DNA of 5,830 nucleotides from positions 11,726-17,555 of the forward strand of contig DFSS01000058.1 of NCBI GenBank assembly GCA_002381225.1, given 5' to 3'. The notes beneath the pieces were generated by a model. It saw nothing but the letters and a program-made list of their open reading frames with translations. It searched no databases and was not told where the DNA came from. Shown here piece after piece: positions 1 to 5,513 of the stretch. Each line of letters starts with the position of its first letter. Positions within the stretch are counted from its first letter, which is position 1. This DNA is from Flavobacteriales bacterium UBA3431. GTDB lineage: Bacteria > Bacteroidota > Bacteroidia > Flavobacteriales > Schleiferiaceae. The translations under genes and the position numbers were made by a program.

Positions 1-800
1 CTGCGCATCATCCCCGCGATGGTCGCCATAGTCGCGGCTCGAACCGCAGAGGTTGGAAATCCAATGAAGGCGACGAAGCCCCAAACTCCCAAACCTACCA
101 GCCAGGTAAGACGTCGGCGTTGGGCATAGCTACTCCAGCGCCCTAGAAAGGCCGCGACGCCCCAAAGCAATCCTACATGGAATCCTGAAATTGCCAGGAC
201 ATGGGCCAAGCCCAAAGACTGTAGCGGACGCTTCAATTCGGGCCCCAAGGCCCGTGACTCCCCGAGGAATAGGGCATGGACCAACTGCTGGGCCCGCAGC
301 GACCATCCCAGCCCCGCAATGCGTGCGTGCCAGGCCGCGCGCCAGCGCGCTGCCCCGCTCACATGCAGGCTATCCACCTCGCCTTTTTCGCGCCAGTGCG
401 CTTCGCCCTGAAGCCCGAGGTTCCCCCAGACTTTTTGGGCGGAAAAGCCCCCAGGAAAGGTTTCGGAGCGGAAAGGCATCATGTGCCAAACACCCTCCAC
501 GCGACTTCCCAGAGGCCACGCCAAGCGAACGCGCCATAGGCCTCCCCAAGGGTCAACGGCCCGCTGCGCATCAAGAATCCAAAGTGGGCCCGCATAGCAT
601 TTCTCGTTGTCCAACCCAGGGATTCGGGGGACCGTGGCCACGGTGAGGTAGGTTCCTACCAAGAGCCAGATACTTTGCCGGTGCACGCTCCGCACGCGAC
701 CAACCAAGATGGCCATGCACCCGATCAGGATGCCGAGTAGCCACCCAGACCATTCCCAAGGAAAGCAGGCCCCCGCCAGGGCTCCGACCAAATAACTCAT
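1..800 (-). CDS. comEC: ComEC/Rec2 family DNA-uptake channel, N-terminal part (cut by left edge)
   Basis: The reverse strand reads open from an ATG at 800-798 to the left edge, giving 266 codons with no stop. ComEC is the inner-membrane channel that carries single-stranded DNA into the cytoplasm during natural transformation. Visible here are an N-terminal hydrophobic region with two probable membrane helices (about residues 5-34 and 44-58), a soluble stretch (about 60-165) where the family has its DUF4131/OB-like domain, and the start of the competence domain. The best evidence is the motif around residues 196-212 (GLAHVLAISGFHVGLL), which matches the family GLSHLLAISGLHVG signature, followed by GFPTSAVRAATMA near 247-259, which matches the conserved P-x-x-R-A-x-x-M segment. 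An in-frame TGA lies upstream and no alternative ATG, GTG or TTG lies between it and 800. Shine-Dalgarno support is weak: AAGGA about 13 bases upstream. The C-terminal channel and any beta-lactamase-like domain lie outside the window. Confidence 0.93.
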   Translation of the reverse strand, partial: MSYLVGALAGACFPWEWSGWLLGILIGCMAILVGRVRSVHRQSIWLLVGTYLTVATVPRIPGLDNEKCYAGPLWILDAQRAVDPWGGLWRVRLAWPLGSRVEGVWHMMPFRSETFPGGFSAQKVWGNLGLQGEAHWREKGEVDSLHVSGAARWRAAWHARIAGLGWSLRAQQLVHALFLGESRALGPELKRPLQSLGLAHVLAISGFHVGLLWGVAAFLGRWSSYAQRRRLTWLVGLGVWGFVAFIGFPTSAVRAATMATIAGMMR

Positions 801-858
801 TCGGCCAAGATGGTCCTTAGGCTCGCTGTGTCTCGCTCAAAAAGCGGTAAAAATGGAA

Positions 859-2019
859 TTAGGGCTGCATGGCCTCCCAGGGTACCAACTGGGTTCCGGG
901 GTAATAAAAAGCCATGATTTGGGCCGCAGAATAGCCTTTCTGCGCCATCACATGGGCCCCCTCTTGGGAAAGACCGATGCCGTGTCCATAGCCTCGTCCG
1001 CGCAGGACAACGGTGGACCCGGCGTCTTCGATGGAAAACCAAGTGGACCGGAGCTTGTAATGCTCACGGATGGCCCGCAATCGGATTTTTTGGCCTTGAT
1101 AATTCAGGTACTCGGCCCGGACAGGTTGTTGGTAGGAGCAAACAAAAGAGCGGAACTCCGAATCAGAGCTGCTCGCCTTCAGCCATCGAGCCATTTGGGT
1201 TAAGAAGGCTTCCTTGTCTAACGATTTGGTCCAATATGTTTGGGGGCAATTCAAGCTGAAGCTGTCCGGCACACTTTGAAGGTGACCCCGGGGGGAGAAA
1301 TACCATTCCGAGGGCATTGTTTGCCCACCTGAATTGGCATGAAACAAGGCTTCAATTCCCCTTCCTGCCTCGTCCACCAGCACCAGACCACTTGTTTCCC
1401 GAACCGCTGCCTGCAAGCGTGCGCGCCGAGCGCTATCGACTGGCCATCCGTGGTAAACTTGGGACTGGACATCATCGGTGACAGCATAGCATTCACCTTG
1501 GTCAAAAAACTTCCGTTGATTTCGAGCGAACCAGGTTCGGGCCACGGCTGCCTGAGCCGCCCAGAGTTGCGGGTGTTCCAACCGCCCCAATTCGGCATGA
1601 ACCACCCCCATGAGGTAGTCATCCATGCTCAGCACATTTACCGCTAAGAGGTAGGCGGAGCTGCGTGGACGAATCACTAGGACACCCGGGAGGTAGCGCT
1701 TGGTGCTTCGTGCGCCGACCAAATAATAGGGCTGTGCCGCAGAGACGGCGACCGAATCCGCGGCCACATCAGCTTCACCCTCGACACTGACGACCACCCC
1801 CCCTTGCCCGGGGCGGATTTGGTACGCATTTCGCTCCCACATCAGGCTTTCCCCTCCGCGGTAAACGACCAACTCCATGGACGCCCCACTGAGCAGAATC
1901 TGTGTCATGTTGCTGCCCGAAAAAAGTCGGACACGTACGTGAGGCACTTCGGCCATAGCCGAGCATGCCGCCAGCAGCAGCGCAAAACCAACGTGGAGGG
2001 ATTTACAAGGAACGCGCAT
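859..2019 (-). CDS. SpoIID/LytB-domain protein, probable exported peptidoglycan lytic transglycosylase
   Basis: The 386-residue product carries a SpoIID domain. In endospore formers SpoIID cleaves peptidoglycan glycan strands during engulfment; homologues in non-sporulating Gram-negatives are mostly uncharacterised, so a cell-wall role here is inferred. Residues 8-23 form an export signal, and LAAC at 16-19 fits a lipobox (lipidated Cys19), although cleavage after AMA at 21-23 is also possible. The core domain starts near 125: MDDYLMGVVHAELG (132-145) aligns with the family motif ending in the catalytic Glu, which makes E143 the likely acid. It is followed by LWAAQAAVARTWF (152-164), SQVYHG (186-191), FHANSGGQT (226-234) and GRGYGHGIGLSQEGA (341-355), all typical. 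Cys177 is a candidate for the zinc-site cysteine described in clostridial SpoIID. The start overlaps the end of lpxB by 17 bases, suggesting translational coupling; the signal peptide supports this start. The family is secure; substrate and localisation are inferred. Confidence 0.92.
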   Translation of the reverse strand: MRVPCKSLHVGFALLLAACSAMAEVPHVRVRLFSGSNMTQILLSGASMELVVYRGGESLMWERNAYQIRPGQGGVVVSVEGEADVAADSVAVSAAQPYYLVGARSTKRYLPGVLVIRPRSSAYLLAVNVLSMDDYLMGVVHAELGRLEHPQLWAAQAAVARTWFARNQRKFFDQGECYAVTDDVQSQVYHGWPVDSARRARLQAAVRETSGLVLVDEAGRGIEALFHANSGGQTMPSEWYFSPRGHLQSVPDSFSLNCPQTYWTKSLDKEAFLTQMARWLKASSSDSEFRSFVCSYQQPVRAEYLNYQGQKIRLRAIREHYKLRSTWFSIEDAGSTVVLRGRGYGHGIGLSQEGAHVMAQKGYSAAQIMAFYYPGTQLVPWEAMQP

Positions 2020-3097
2020 GTTGGACCACTTTAGGCATGGGATCGCCCAAGTCGATGGCCTGCCGGAGTTCAGCCACCGTTTGGACCCAATCGGGACGGG
2101 TCCATGCCTGAACCATCGCCTGAGTCAAAATGTCTGGGACACAACGGTCCTGCACGCACTCCGACACGGCGGGGCGGTCCAGGATGAGATTCACCAACGA
2201 GATGTACGGGACGCGGATGACGCGCTTTCCAATTTCATAGGACAGCCGAGAGGTCTTGTACGCCACCACCAAGGGAATTCCCCGGAGTGCAACTTCCAGG
2301 GTGGCCGTGCCACTTGCCACCAAGGCGCCCGAAACCCCTTGCATGCTAGGCACCCCACAGTGAATGGTCTCCAACGAGGCCGTTACTCCCAGTCGCGCCA
2401 GGATTTTCTGGTACGCACCAGGTGGGATGTGTGCTGGACGGTACCAGCGCACTTCTCGTCCAAGGGCTTGCGCCGTGGCCGCAAAAATGGGCACATGCTG
2501 GGCCCATTCTTGGGTCCGACTCCCGGGAAGGAGGGCGATGGGCCCTTGGGGATCCCAGCCCCCTAACGGGACACGAAAGGCCGCTGGATGCCCAAAATAT
2601 GGAGCCACCACACCGGCCTTCGCCAGAAGGGGCGATTCAAACGGCAACAGGGGATAAACCGCGTCGAAGCACGCTTTGAGCGTGGCCAATCGGCCTAGCT
2701 TCCAGGCCCAAAATTGAGGGGATACCAGCTGAACCACTCGCGTGCCCTCACGGCGGAACCCTTGGGCATTTAGCCACTTGGCCAACCGCAATCCATATCC
2801 CGGATAGTCAATCAAAACGACGAGGTCCGGGCGTTCTTGAAGCAAGGCGCGCTTGATCGTTTGGTCGTTTCTCCAGATTTGAGGCAAATGGCGAAGGACT
2901 TCGGCAAAGCCCATAAAGGCCATCTTCTCCATGGATACCCGCGGCGCTTGGCCTTGCAACACCGCGCTCATGGCCGGTCCACCCGTGTAGGTGATGGACA
3001 CGTGAGGATCAGCCGCGCGGAGGGCGGTTAAAAATTCGGCTCCGAGCACGTCGCCTGAGGCTTCCCCGGCGAGGACAAATACTTTTTTTACAGCCAT
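2003..3097 (-). CDS. lpxB: Lipid-A-disaccharide synthase
   Basis: LpxB is a GT19 glycosyltransferase that joins UDP-2,3-diacylglucosamine to lipid X, forming the lipid A disaccharide at the cytoplasmic face of the inner membrane. The 364-residue length is close to that of E. coli LpxB (382). Visible motifs in order are GEASGD (11-16), FMGFAEVL (61-68), IDYPGYG (96-102) with D97 in the place of the essential E. coli Asp98, SPQFWAWKLGR (126-136), LPGSRTQE (190-197), SGTATLE (262-268) and YISLVNLILDRPAV (298-311). The IDYP and SPQFWAW forms resemble Bacteroidota LpxB more than the proteobacterial versions. I chose the ATG at 3097-3095 because MAVKKVFVLAGEASGD is a normal family N-terminus. A GTG two codons earlier (3103) is possible and neither has a strong ribosome binding site. 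The start lies 10 bases inside the preceding membrane-protein gene and the end overlaps the next gene by 17. The gene implies an LPS or lipooligosaccharide outer membrane. Confidence 0.97.
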   Translation of the reverse strand: MAVKKVFVLAGEASGDVLGAEFLTALRAADPHVSITYTGGPAMSAVLQGQAPRVSMEKMAFMGFAEVLRHLPQIWRNDQTIKRALLQERPDLVVLIDYPGYGLRLAKWLNAQGFRREGTRVVQLVSPQFWAWKLGRLATLKACFDAVYPLLPFESPLLAKAGVVAPYFGHPAAFRVPLGGWDPQGPIALLPGSRTQEWAQHVPIFAATAQALGREVRWYRPAHIPPGAYQKILARLGVTASLETIHCGVPSMQGVSGALVASGTATLEVALRGIPLVVAYKTSRLSYEIGKRVIRVPYISLVNLILDRPAVSECVQDRCVPDILTQAMVQAWTRPDWVQTVAELRQAIDLGDPMPKVVQHARSL

Positions 3098-3393
3098 TCC
3101 CACCGATAGTAGAGTGCTATCATGGAATACAACGCCGAAATGATCAAAATCATCTTGACCAGCTCATAGCGTCGCAGCATGACGCCAATGATGAGGTAGG
3201 TAAACTCAATCAGGATGGAAAAAATCAACACACGGTTGAGCAAGTAGGCCCATAAGTCCGGGTCAATCTCCGATACGGGCGGGAGGTCGGGGTACGTGGC
3301 CTGGAGGTAGGCCCAAATAAACCACGGGGTGCCCCCCGCGATGACCGCACCCATCCACGCCTCTAACTGATCACGACGAGGCCCAGGACTCAT
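3088..3393 (-). CDS. Small hypothetical membrane protein between surE and lpxB
   Basis: I do not recognise this 101-residue protein. Three hydrophobic segments are visible: a weaker one at about 13-30, and two strong ones at about 50-72 and 78-96. A Pro/Asp-rich loop (34-47) separates the first two and a short basic turn (RRYE, 74-77) the others. The N-terminus (SPGPRRDQLE) is basic and the C-terminus aromatic (YYRWEWL). By the positive-inside rule, the RR near residues 6-7 and the RR at 74-75 would both face the cytoplasm. Its ATG overlaps the surE TGA as ATGA, and its stop overlaps the lpxB start, so it is almost certainly translated as a coupled operon member rather than being a chance ORF. 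The position suggests an envelope role, perhaps linked to lipid A, but nothing in the sequence shows a function, and no catalytic motif is visible. Confidence 0.85.
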   Translation of the reverse strand: MSPGPRRDQLEAWMGAVIAGGTPWFIWAYLQATYPDLPPVSEIDPDLWAYLLNRVLIFSILIEFTYLIIGVMLRRYELVKMILIISALYSMIALYYRWEWL

Positions 3394-4169
3394 GCGTCGA
3401 GGAGGCCATGAACGGACGCCAAGGCATGGTGCGCCGTCAAATCAAATTGAATGGGCACCACGGATAGGTAGTGGTGTTCGAGGGCCCAGATATCCGAATC
3501 GTCCCCGCCATCCGAGTCGACAAAGGCCCCACGCATCCAATAGTACGGCTTGCCCGTGGGATCCTCGCGCCGATCAAAGTCCTCTTCCCAATGCCCCATC
3601 GTCTGACGGCAGACTTTGACCCCTGCGTAAGGCTGATCGGTGGCTTTGGGAATGTTGACATTGAGGCAAACGCCCGCGGGAAGACCTTTGGCCAGCACGG
3701 ATTGAGCAATGCGTTTGATAAAAGGCTCGGCGGCGGAAAAATCGGCATCCCAGGCGTAATCGAGGAGGCTAAAGCCGATGGAAGGCACTTTTTGCATCGC
3801 CCCCTCTACCGCGGCCGACATGGTACCACTATAGATGACATTGACACTCGCATTGCTGCCATGGTTGATGCCCGAAACAATCAAATCGGGGCGGCGATCC
3901 AGGATTTCATGTACCGCCAACTTGACGCAATCTACGGGCGTACCGCTGCATGCATATTCCACTTGGGGTCCCGCATCTTGCTGGGTCGGAACGCAGCGCA
4001 ACGTGTCGTGAATGGTGATGGCATGGCCCATGCCGCTCTGCGGACTATCTGGCGCCACGACGACCACGTCCCCAAGGGAATTCATGATGCGAATCAGCGT
4101 GCGGATCCCCGGAGCGGTCACTCCGTCATCATTGGTCACTAAAATCAGGGGTTTGGCGGTTTTTGTCAT
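3390..4169 (-). CDS. surE: 5'/3'-nucleotidase SurE
   Basis: SurE is a cytoplasmic, divalent-metal-dependent nucleoside monophosphate phosphatase (some homologues also cleave polyphosphate) linked to stationary-phase and stress survival. The 259-residue protein has the full family pattern: ILVTNDDG (9-16) with metal ligands D14 and D15, APDSPQSGMGHAIT (39-52) with S45 at the metal site, CSGTPVDCVKLA (74-85), and SGINHGSN (99-106) with N102 as the remaining metal ligand. YSGTMSAAVEGA follows at about 113-124, also typical. All expected metal ligands are present, so it should be active. The ATG at 4169 places the NDDG motif at the usual distance from the N-terminus. The gene is first in the leftward block and its TGA overlaps the next ATG by 4 bases. 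GAGG sits only one base before the ATG, too close for a normal Shine-Dalgarno site. Confidence 0.97.
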   Translation of the reverse strand: MTKTAKPLILVTNDDGVTAPGIRTLIRIMNSLGDVVVVAPDSPQSGMGHAITIHDTLRCVPTQQDAGPQVEYACSGTPVDCVKLAVHEILDRRPDLIVSGINHGSNASVNVIYSGTMSAAVEGAMQKVPSIGFSLLDYAWDADFSAAEPFIKRIAQSVLAKGLPAGVCLNVNIPKATDQPYAGVKVCRQTMGHWEEDFDRREDPTGKPYYWMRGAFVDSDGGDDSDIWALEHHYLSVVPIQFDLTAHHALASVHGLLDA

Positions 4170-4173
4170 GCCT

Positions 4174-4181
4174 CAAAACTA
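4174..4181 (-). promoter_or_regulatory. Possible -7 element for surE (TAGTTTTG)
   Basis: Read on the reverse strand, positions 4181-4174 give TAGTTTTG, an exact match to the Bacteroidota -7 consensus TAnnTTTG. It ends only four bases before the surE ATG, so use of this element would start transcription at or next to the start codon, giving a leaderless mRNA. I find no convincing TTTG 19-21 bases upstream, so this may be chance. Confidence 0.25.
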
Positions 4182-4184
4182 CAT

Positions 4185-4217
4185 TTTGGCAGGGTATGTT
4201 CTACGGCACTGAATTTG
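4185..4217 (+). promoter_or_regulatory. Candidate Bacteroidota-type promoter for the metallopeptidase operon
   Basis: TTTG at 4185-4188 could serve as a -33 element, and TGAATTTG at 4210-4217 differs from the Bacteroidota -7 consensus TAnnTTTG at one base. The 21-base gap lies within the range reported for this phylum. Transcription would begin near 4222-4226, leaving a leader of about 20-25 bases before the ATG at 4247. Found by eye and not tested against background frequency. Confidence 0.45.
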
Positions 4218-4246
4218 TACTTTTCCACAGTAAATCAAACAGACCT

Positions 4247-4933
4247 ATGTTTTTCATTATTCTCATTGTTTTCATGATTCTCGGTTTCGCGGTGCAAGCC
4301 CGCCTGAAGAATCGGTTTAAGAAGTACAGCCAAGAGCTCTTGCACAATGGCATGACCGGCGCCGAGGTGGCTCAAGCGATGCTGGACCACTACGGGCTAG
4401 GGTCCGTGCGCATTACCGGCGTTCCAGGCAAACTCACGGACCACTACAATCCCGCGACCAAGACGGTCAACCTTTCTCCCGAAGTCTATGAGGGCCGTTC
4501 GGTGGCCGCTGCCGCCATTGCTGCCCACGAATGTGGCCATGCCGTGCAACATGCGAATGCCTACACCTGGTTGACGATGCGCAGCAAGATGGTCCCTGTC
4601 GTCAACGCTTCAAGCCAAATCATGAACGTCGTCTTCTTTGCTTCCCTCTTCGGAATGGGGCTATTGGGTTTGGGCTACGACGGCATCCTACTTTTATTGA
4701 TTGCCACACAAGCCGTGATTGCCGGCTTCGCCGTAATCACCTTGCCCGTGGAATACGATGCCTCACGCCGAGCGCTCGTCTGGTTAAAAGGGGCGGGAAT
4801 TACCAACCCCCACAACCATGGCATGGCCGAGGATGCGCTCAAATGGGCCGCCCGCACCTACCTGGTCGCCGCCGCCGCCGCGGTCACGCAGCTCTTGTAC
4901 TACGTGATGCTCTACTTGGGGCGCCGCGACTAA
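4247..4933 (+). CDS. Membrane zinc metallopeptidase (YugP-like neutral zinc metallopeptidase family)
   Basis: This is a 228-residue integral membrane protein with a zincin active site. Segments in order are an N-terminal membrane helix (about 2-18), a soluble region with GMTGAEVAQAML (35-46) and LTDHYNPATKTVNLS (63-77), the metal-binding motif HECGH (94-98, His ligands 94 and 98, catalytic E95), two hydrophobic segments (about 126-143 and 147-166), LPVEYDASRRAL (166-177), in which E169 is the likely third zinc ligand, and a last helix (about 204-223) before the LGRRD terminus. The sequence closely resembles the zinc metallopeptidase widespread in Bacteroidota; its substrate is unknown, with membrane-protein quality control only a guess. 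I chose the ATG at 4247 because MFFIILIVFM begins directly at the first helix, as in homologues; the in-frame ATG at 4163 overlaps surE and would add a non-family extension upstream of the candidate promoter. First gene of the rightward block. Confidence 0.95.
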   Translation: MFFIILIVFMILGFAVQARLKNRFKKYSQELLHNGMTGAEVAQAMLDHYGLGSVRITGVPGKLTDHYNPATKTVNLSPEVYEGRSVAAAAIAAHECGHAVQHANAYTWLTMRSKMVPVVNASSQIMNVVFFASLFGMGLLGLGYDGILLLLIATQAVIAGFAVITLPVEYDASRRALVWLKGAGITNPHNHGMAEDALKWAARTYLVAAAAAVTQLLYYVMLYLGRRD

Positions 4934-4940
4934 GTACACG

Positions 4941-5507
4941 ATGCTACTGCGCCCTTTCACTCGGGACGACGCCGCGGGAATCTTGGCGATTTACGGACCT
5001 GTCGTGGCACATTCCTCCGCCACCTTTGAGTGGGAAGTACCCTCTCTCTCTGACTTTACTGAGCGCCTGGCACACATTGCCGGGCGCTTTCCATTTCTTG
5101 TGGCGGAAGACGACCAGGGAGGCATCTCCGGCTACGCGTATGCTACAACCCACCGCGATCGTATTGCCTATCAATGGGCCGTGGAAACCTCTGTCTACGT
5201 TGCCCAGCCCGGTCAGGGAGTAGGGCGAAAACTCTATGATGCCCTCCTACCCCAACTCACAGAACGTGGATTCTTGTGGGCCTATGGAGTGATCACTCTT
5301 CCGAATGACGCGAGTTTGGCCCTTCATGCGGCCTGTGGATACGAGGGGTTTGCCCGCTATGCGGATGCGGGGCAGAAATTTGGCCAATGGTGGGATGTGC
5401 AATGGGTCCGAAAGCAGCTGAACACCCCCCTTCCCCATCTTCCCGCGCCACGCTTTGAAGGGGCATCCGTTCCCGTCACACCTCCCACATCGCTTGAACA
5501 AAACTGA
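4941..5507 (+). CDS. GNAT N-acetyltransferase, phosphinothricin/amino-acid acetyltransferase type
   Basis: The 188-residue cytoplasmic protein matches the PAT/MnaT branch of the GNAT superfamily, which acetylates the amino group of phosphinothricin, methionine sulfoximine or related amino acids using acetyl-CoA. Visible features are the N-terminal LRPFTRDDAAGILAIY (3-18), SATFEWEVPS (26-35), GYAYATTHRDRIAYQWAVE (64-82), SVYVAQPGQGVGRKLYDALL (84-103), whose GQGVG forms the acetyl-CoA pyrophosphate loop, ITLPNDASLALHAACGYE (118-135) and KFGQWWDVQWV (146-156). E82 sits in the conserved VE-S/T-x-VYV segment near the active site. The last 30 or so residues are Pro-rich and extend past the normal fold. 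The gene begins 7 bases after the metallopeptidase stop with no clear Shine-Dalgarno sequence, so it is probably co-transcribed. The true substrate cannot be read from sequence; herbicide resistance should not be assumed. Confidence 0.93.
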   Translation: MLLRPFTRDDAAGILAIYGPVVAHSSATFEWEVPSLSDFTERLAHIAGRFPFLVAEDDQGGISGYAYATTHRDRIAYQWAVETSVYVAQPGQGVGRKLYDALLPQLTERGFLWAYGVITLPNDASLALHAACGYEGFARYADAGQKFGQWWDVQWVRKQLNTPLPHLPAPRFEGASVPVTPPTSLEQN

Positions 5508-5510
5508 GGA
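5506..5510 (+). promoter_or_regulatory. Possible ribosome binding site (GAGGA) for the SOUL gene
   Basis: GAGGA overlaps the GNAT stop codon and lies 3 bases before the ATG at 5514. The spacing is short for a classical Shine-Dalgarno site, but it is the clearest purine-rich match before any start in the window and supports the chosen start over codon 6. Confidence 0.35.
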
Positions 5511-5513
5511 CCT

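Larger units (their letters stand above)
4170..4246. promoter_or_regulatory. Divergent intergenic spacer between surE and the zinc metallopeptidase gene
   Basis: These 77 bases separate two oppositely transcribed blocks, so promoters for both should lie here or just inside the genes. The stretch is visibly more AT-rich than the flanking genes, particularly at 4171-4187 and 4211-4240. I see no strong inverted repeat that would suggest an operator and no riboswitch-like structure. Candidate promoter elements are listed separately. An extension of the metallopeptidase frame back to 4163 would cross the whole spacer and is not believable as coding sequence. Confidence 0.7.

Noticed and set aside
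191..646. Open frame of 151 residues on the + strand
   Set aside because: Antisense to comEC; rich in Pro, Arg and Ala as expected for a shadow frame in GC-rich DNA.
822..837. Direct repeat CTCGCT spaced by four bases upstream of comEC
   Set aside because: Two six-base copies are easily chance in GC-rich sequence; no further copies seen.
834..846. Small inverted repeat CGCT-CAAAA-AGCG in the gap between the SpoIID gene and comEC
   Set aside because: A 4-bp stem with no following T-run on the reverse strand is too weak for an intrinsic terminator.
2018..2566. Open frame of 182 residues on the + strand
   Set aside because: Antisense to well-supported lpxB, low-complexity composition and no recognisable domain.
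3471..4142. Open frame of 223 residues on the + strand
   Set aside because: Lies entirely antisense to surE, which has every family motif; the product has no recognisable domain. A GC-rich shadow frame.
4163..4246. N-terminal extension of the metallopeptidase from an ATG at 4163
   Set aside because: It would overlap the surE start, cross the candidate promoter and add residues with no family counterpart ahead of the first membrane helix.
4531..5223. Open frame of 230 residues on the + strand spanning two genes
   Set aside because: Out of frame across the metallopeptidase and GNAT genes, both of which have clear family motifs.
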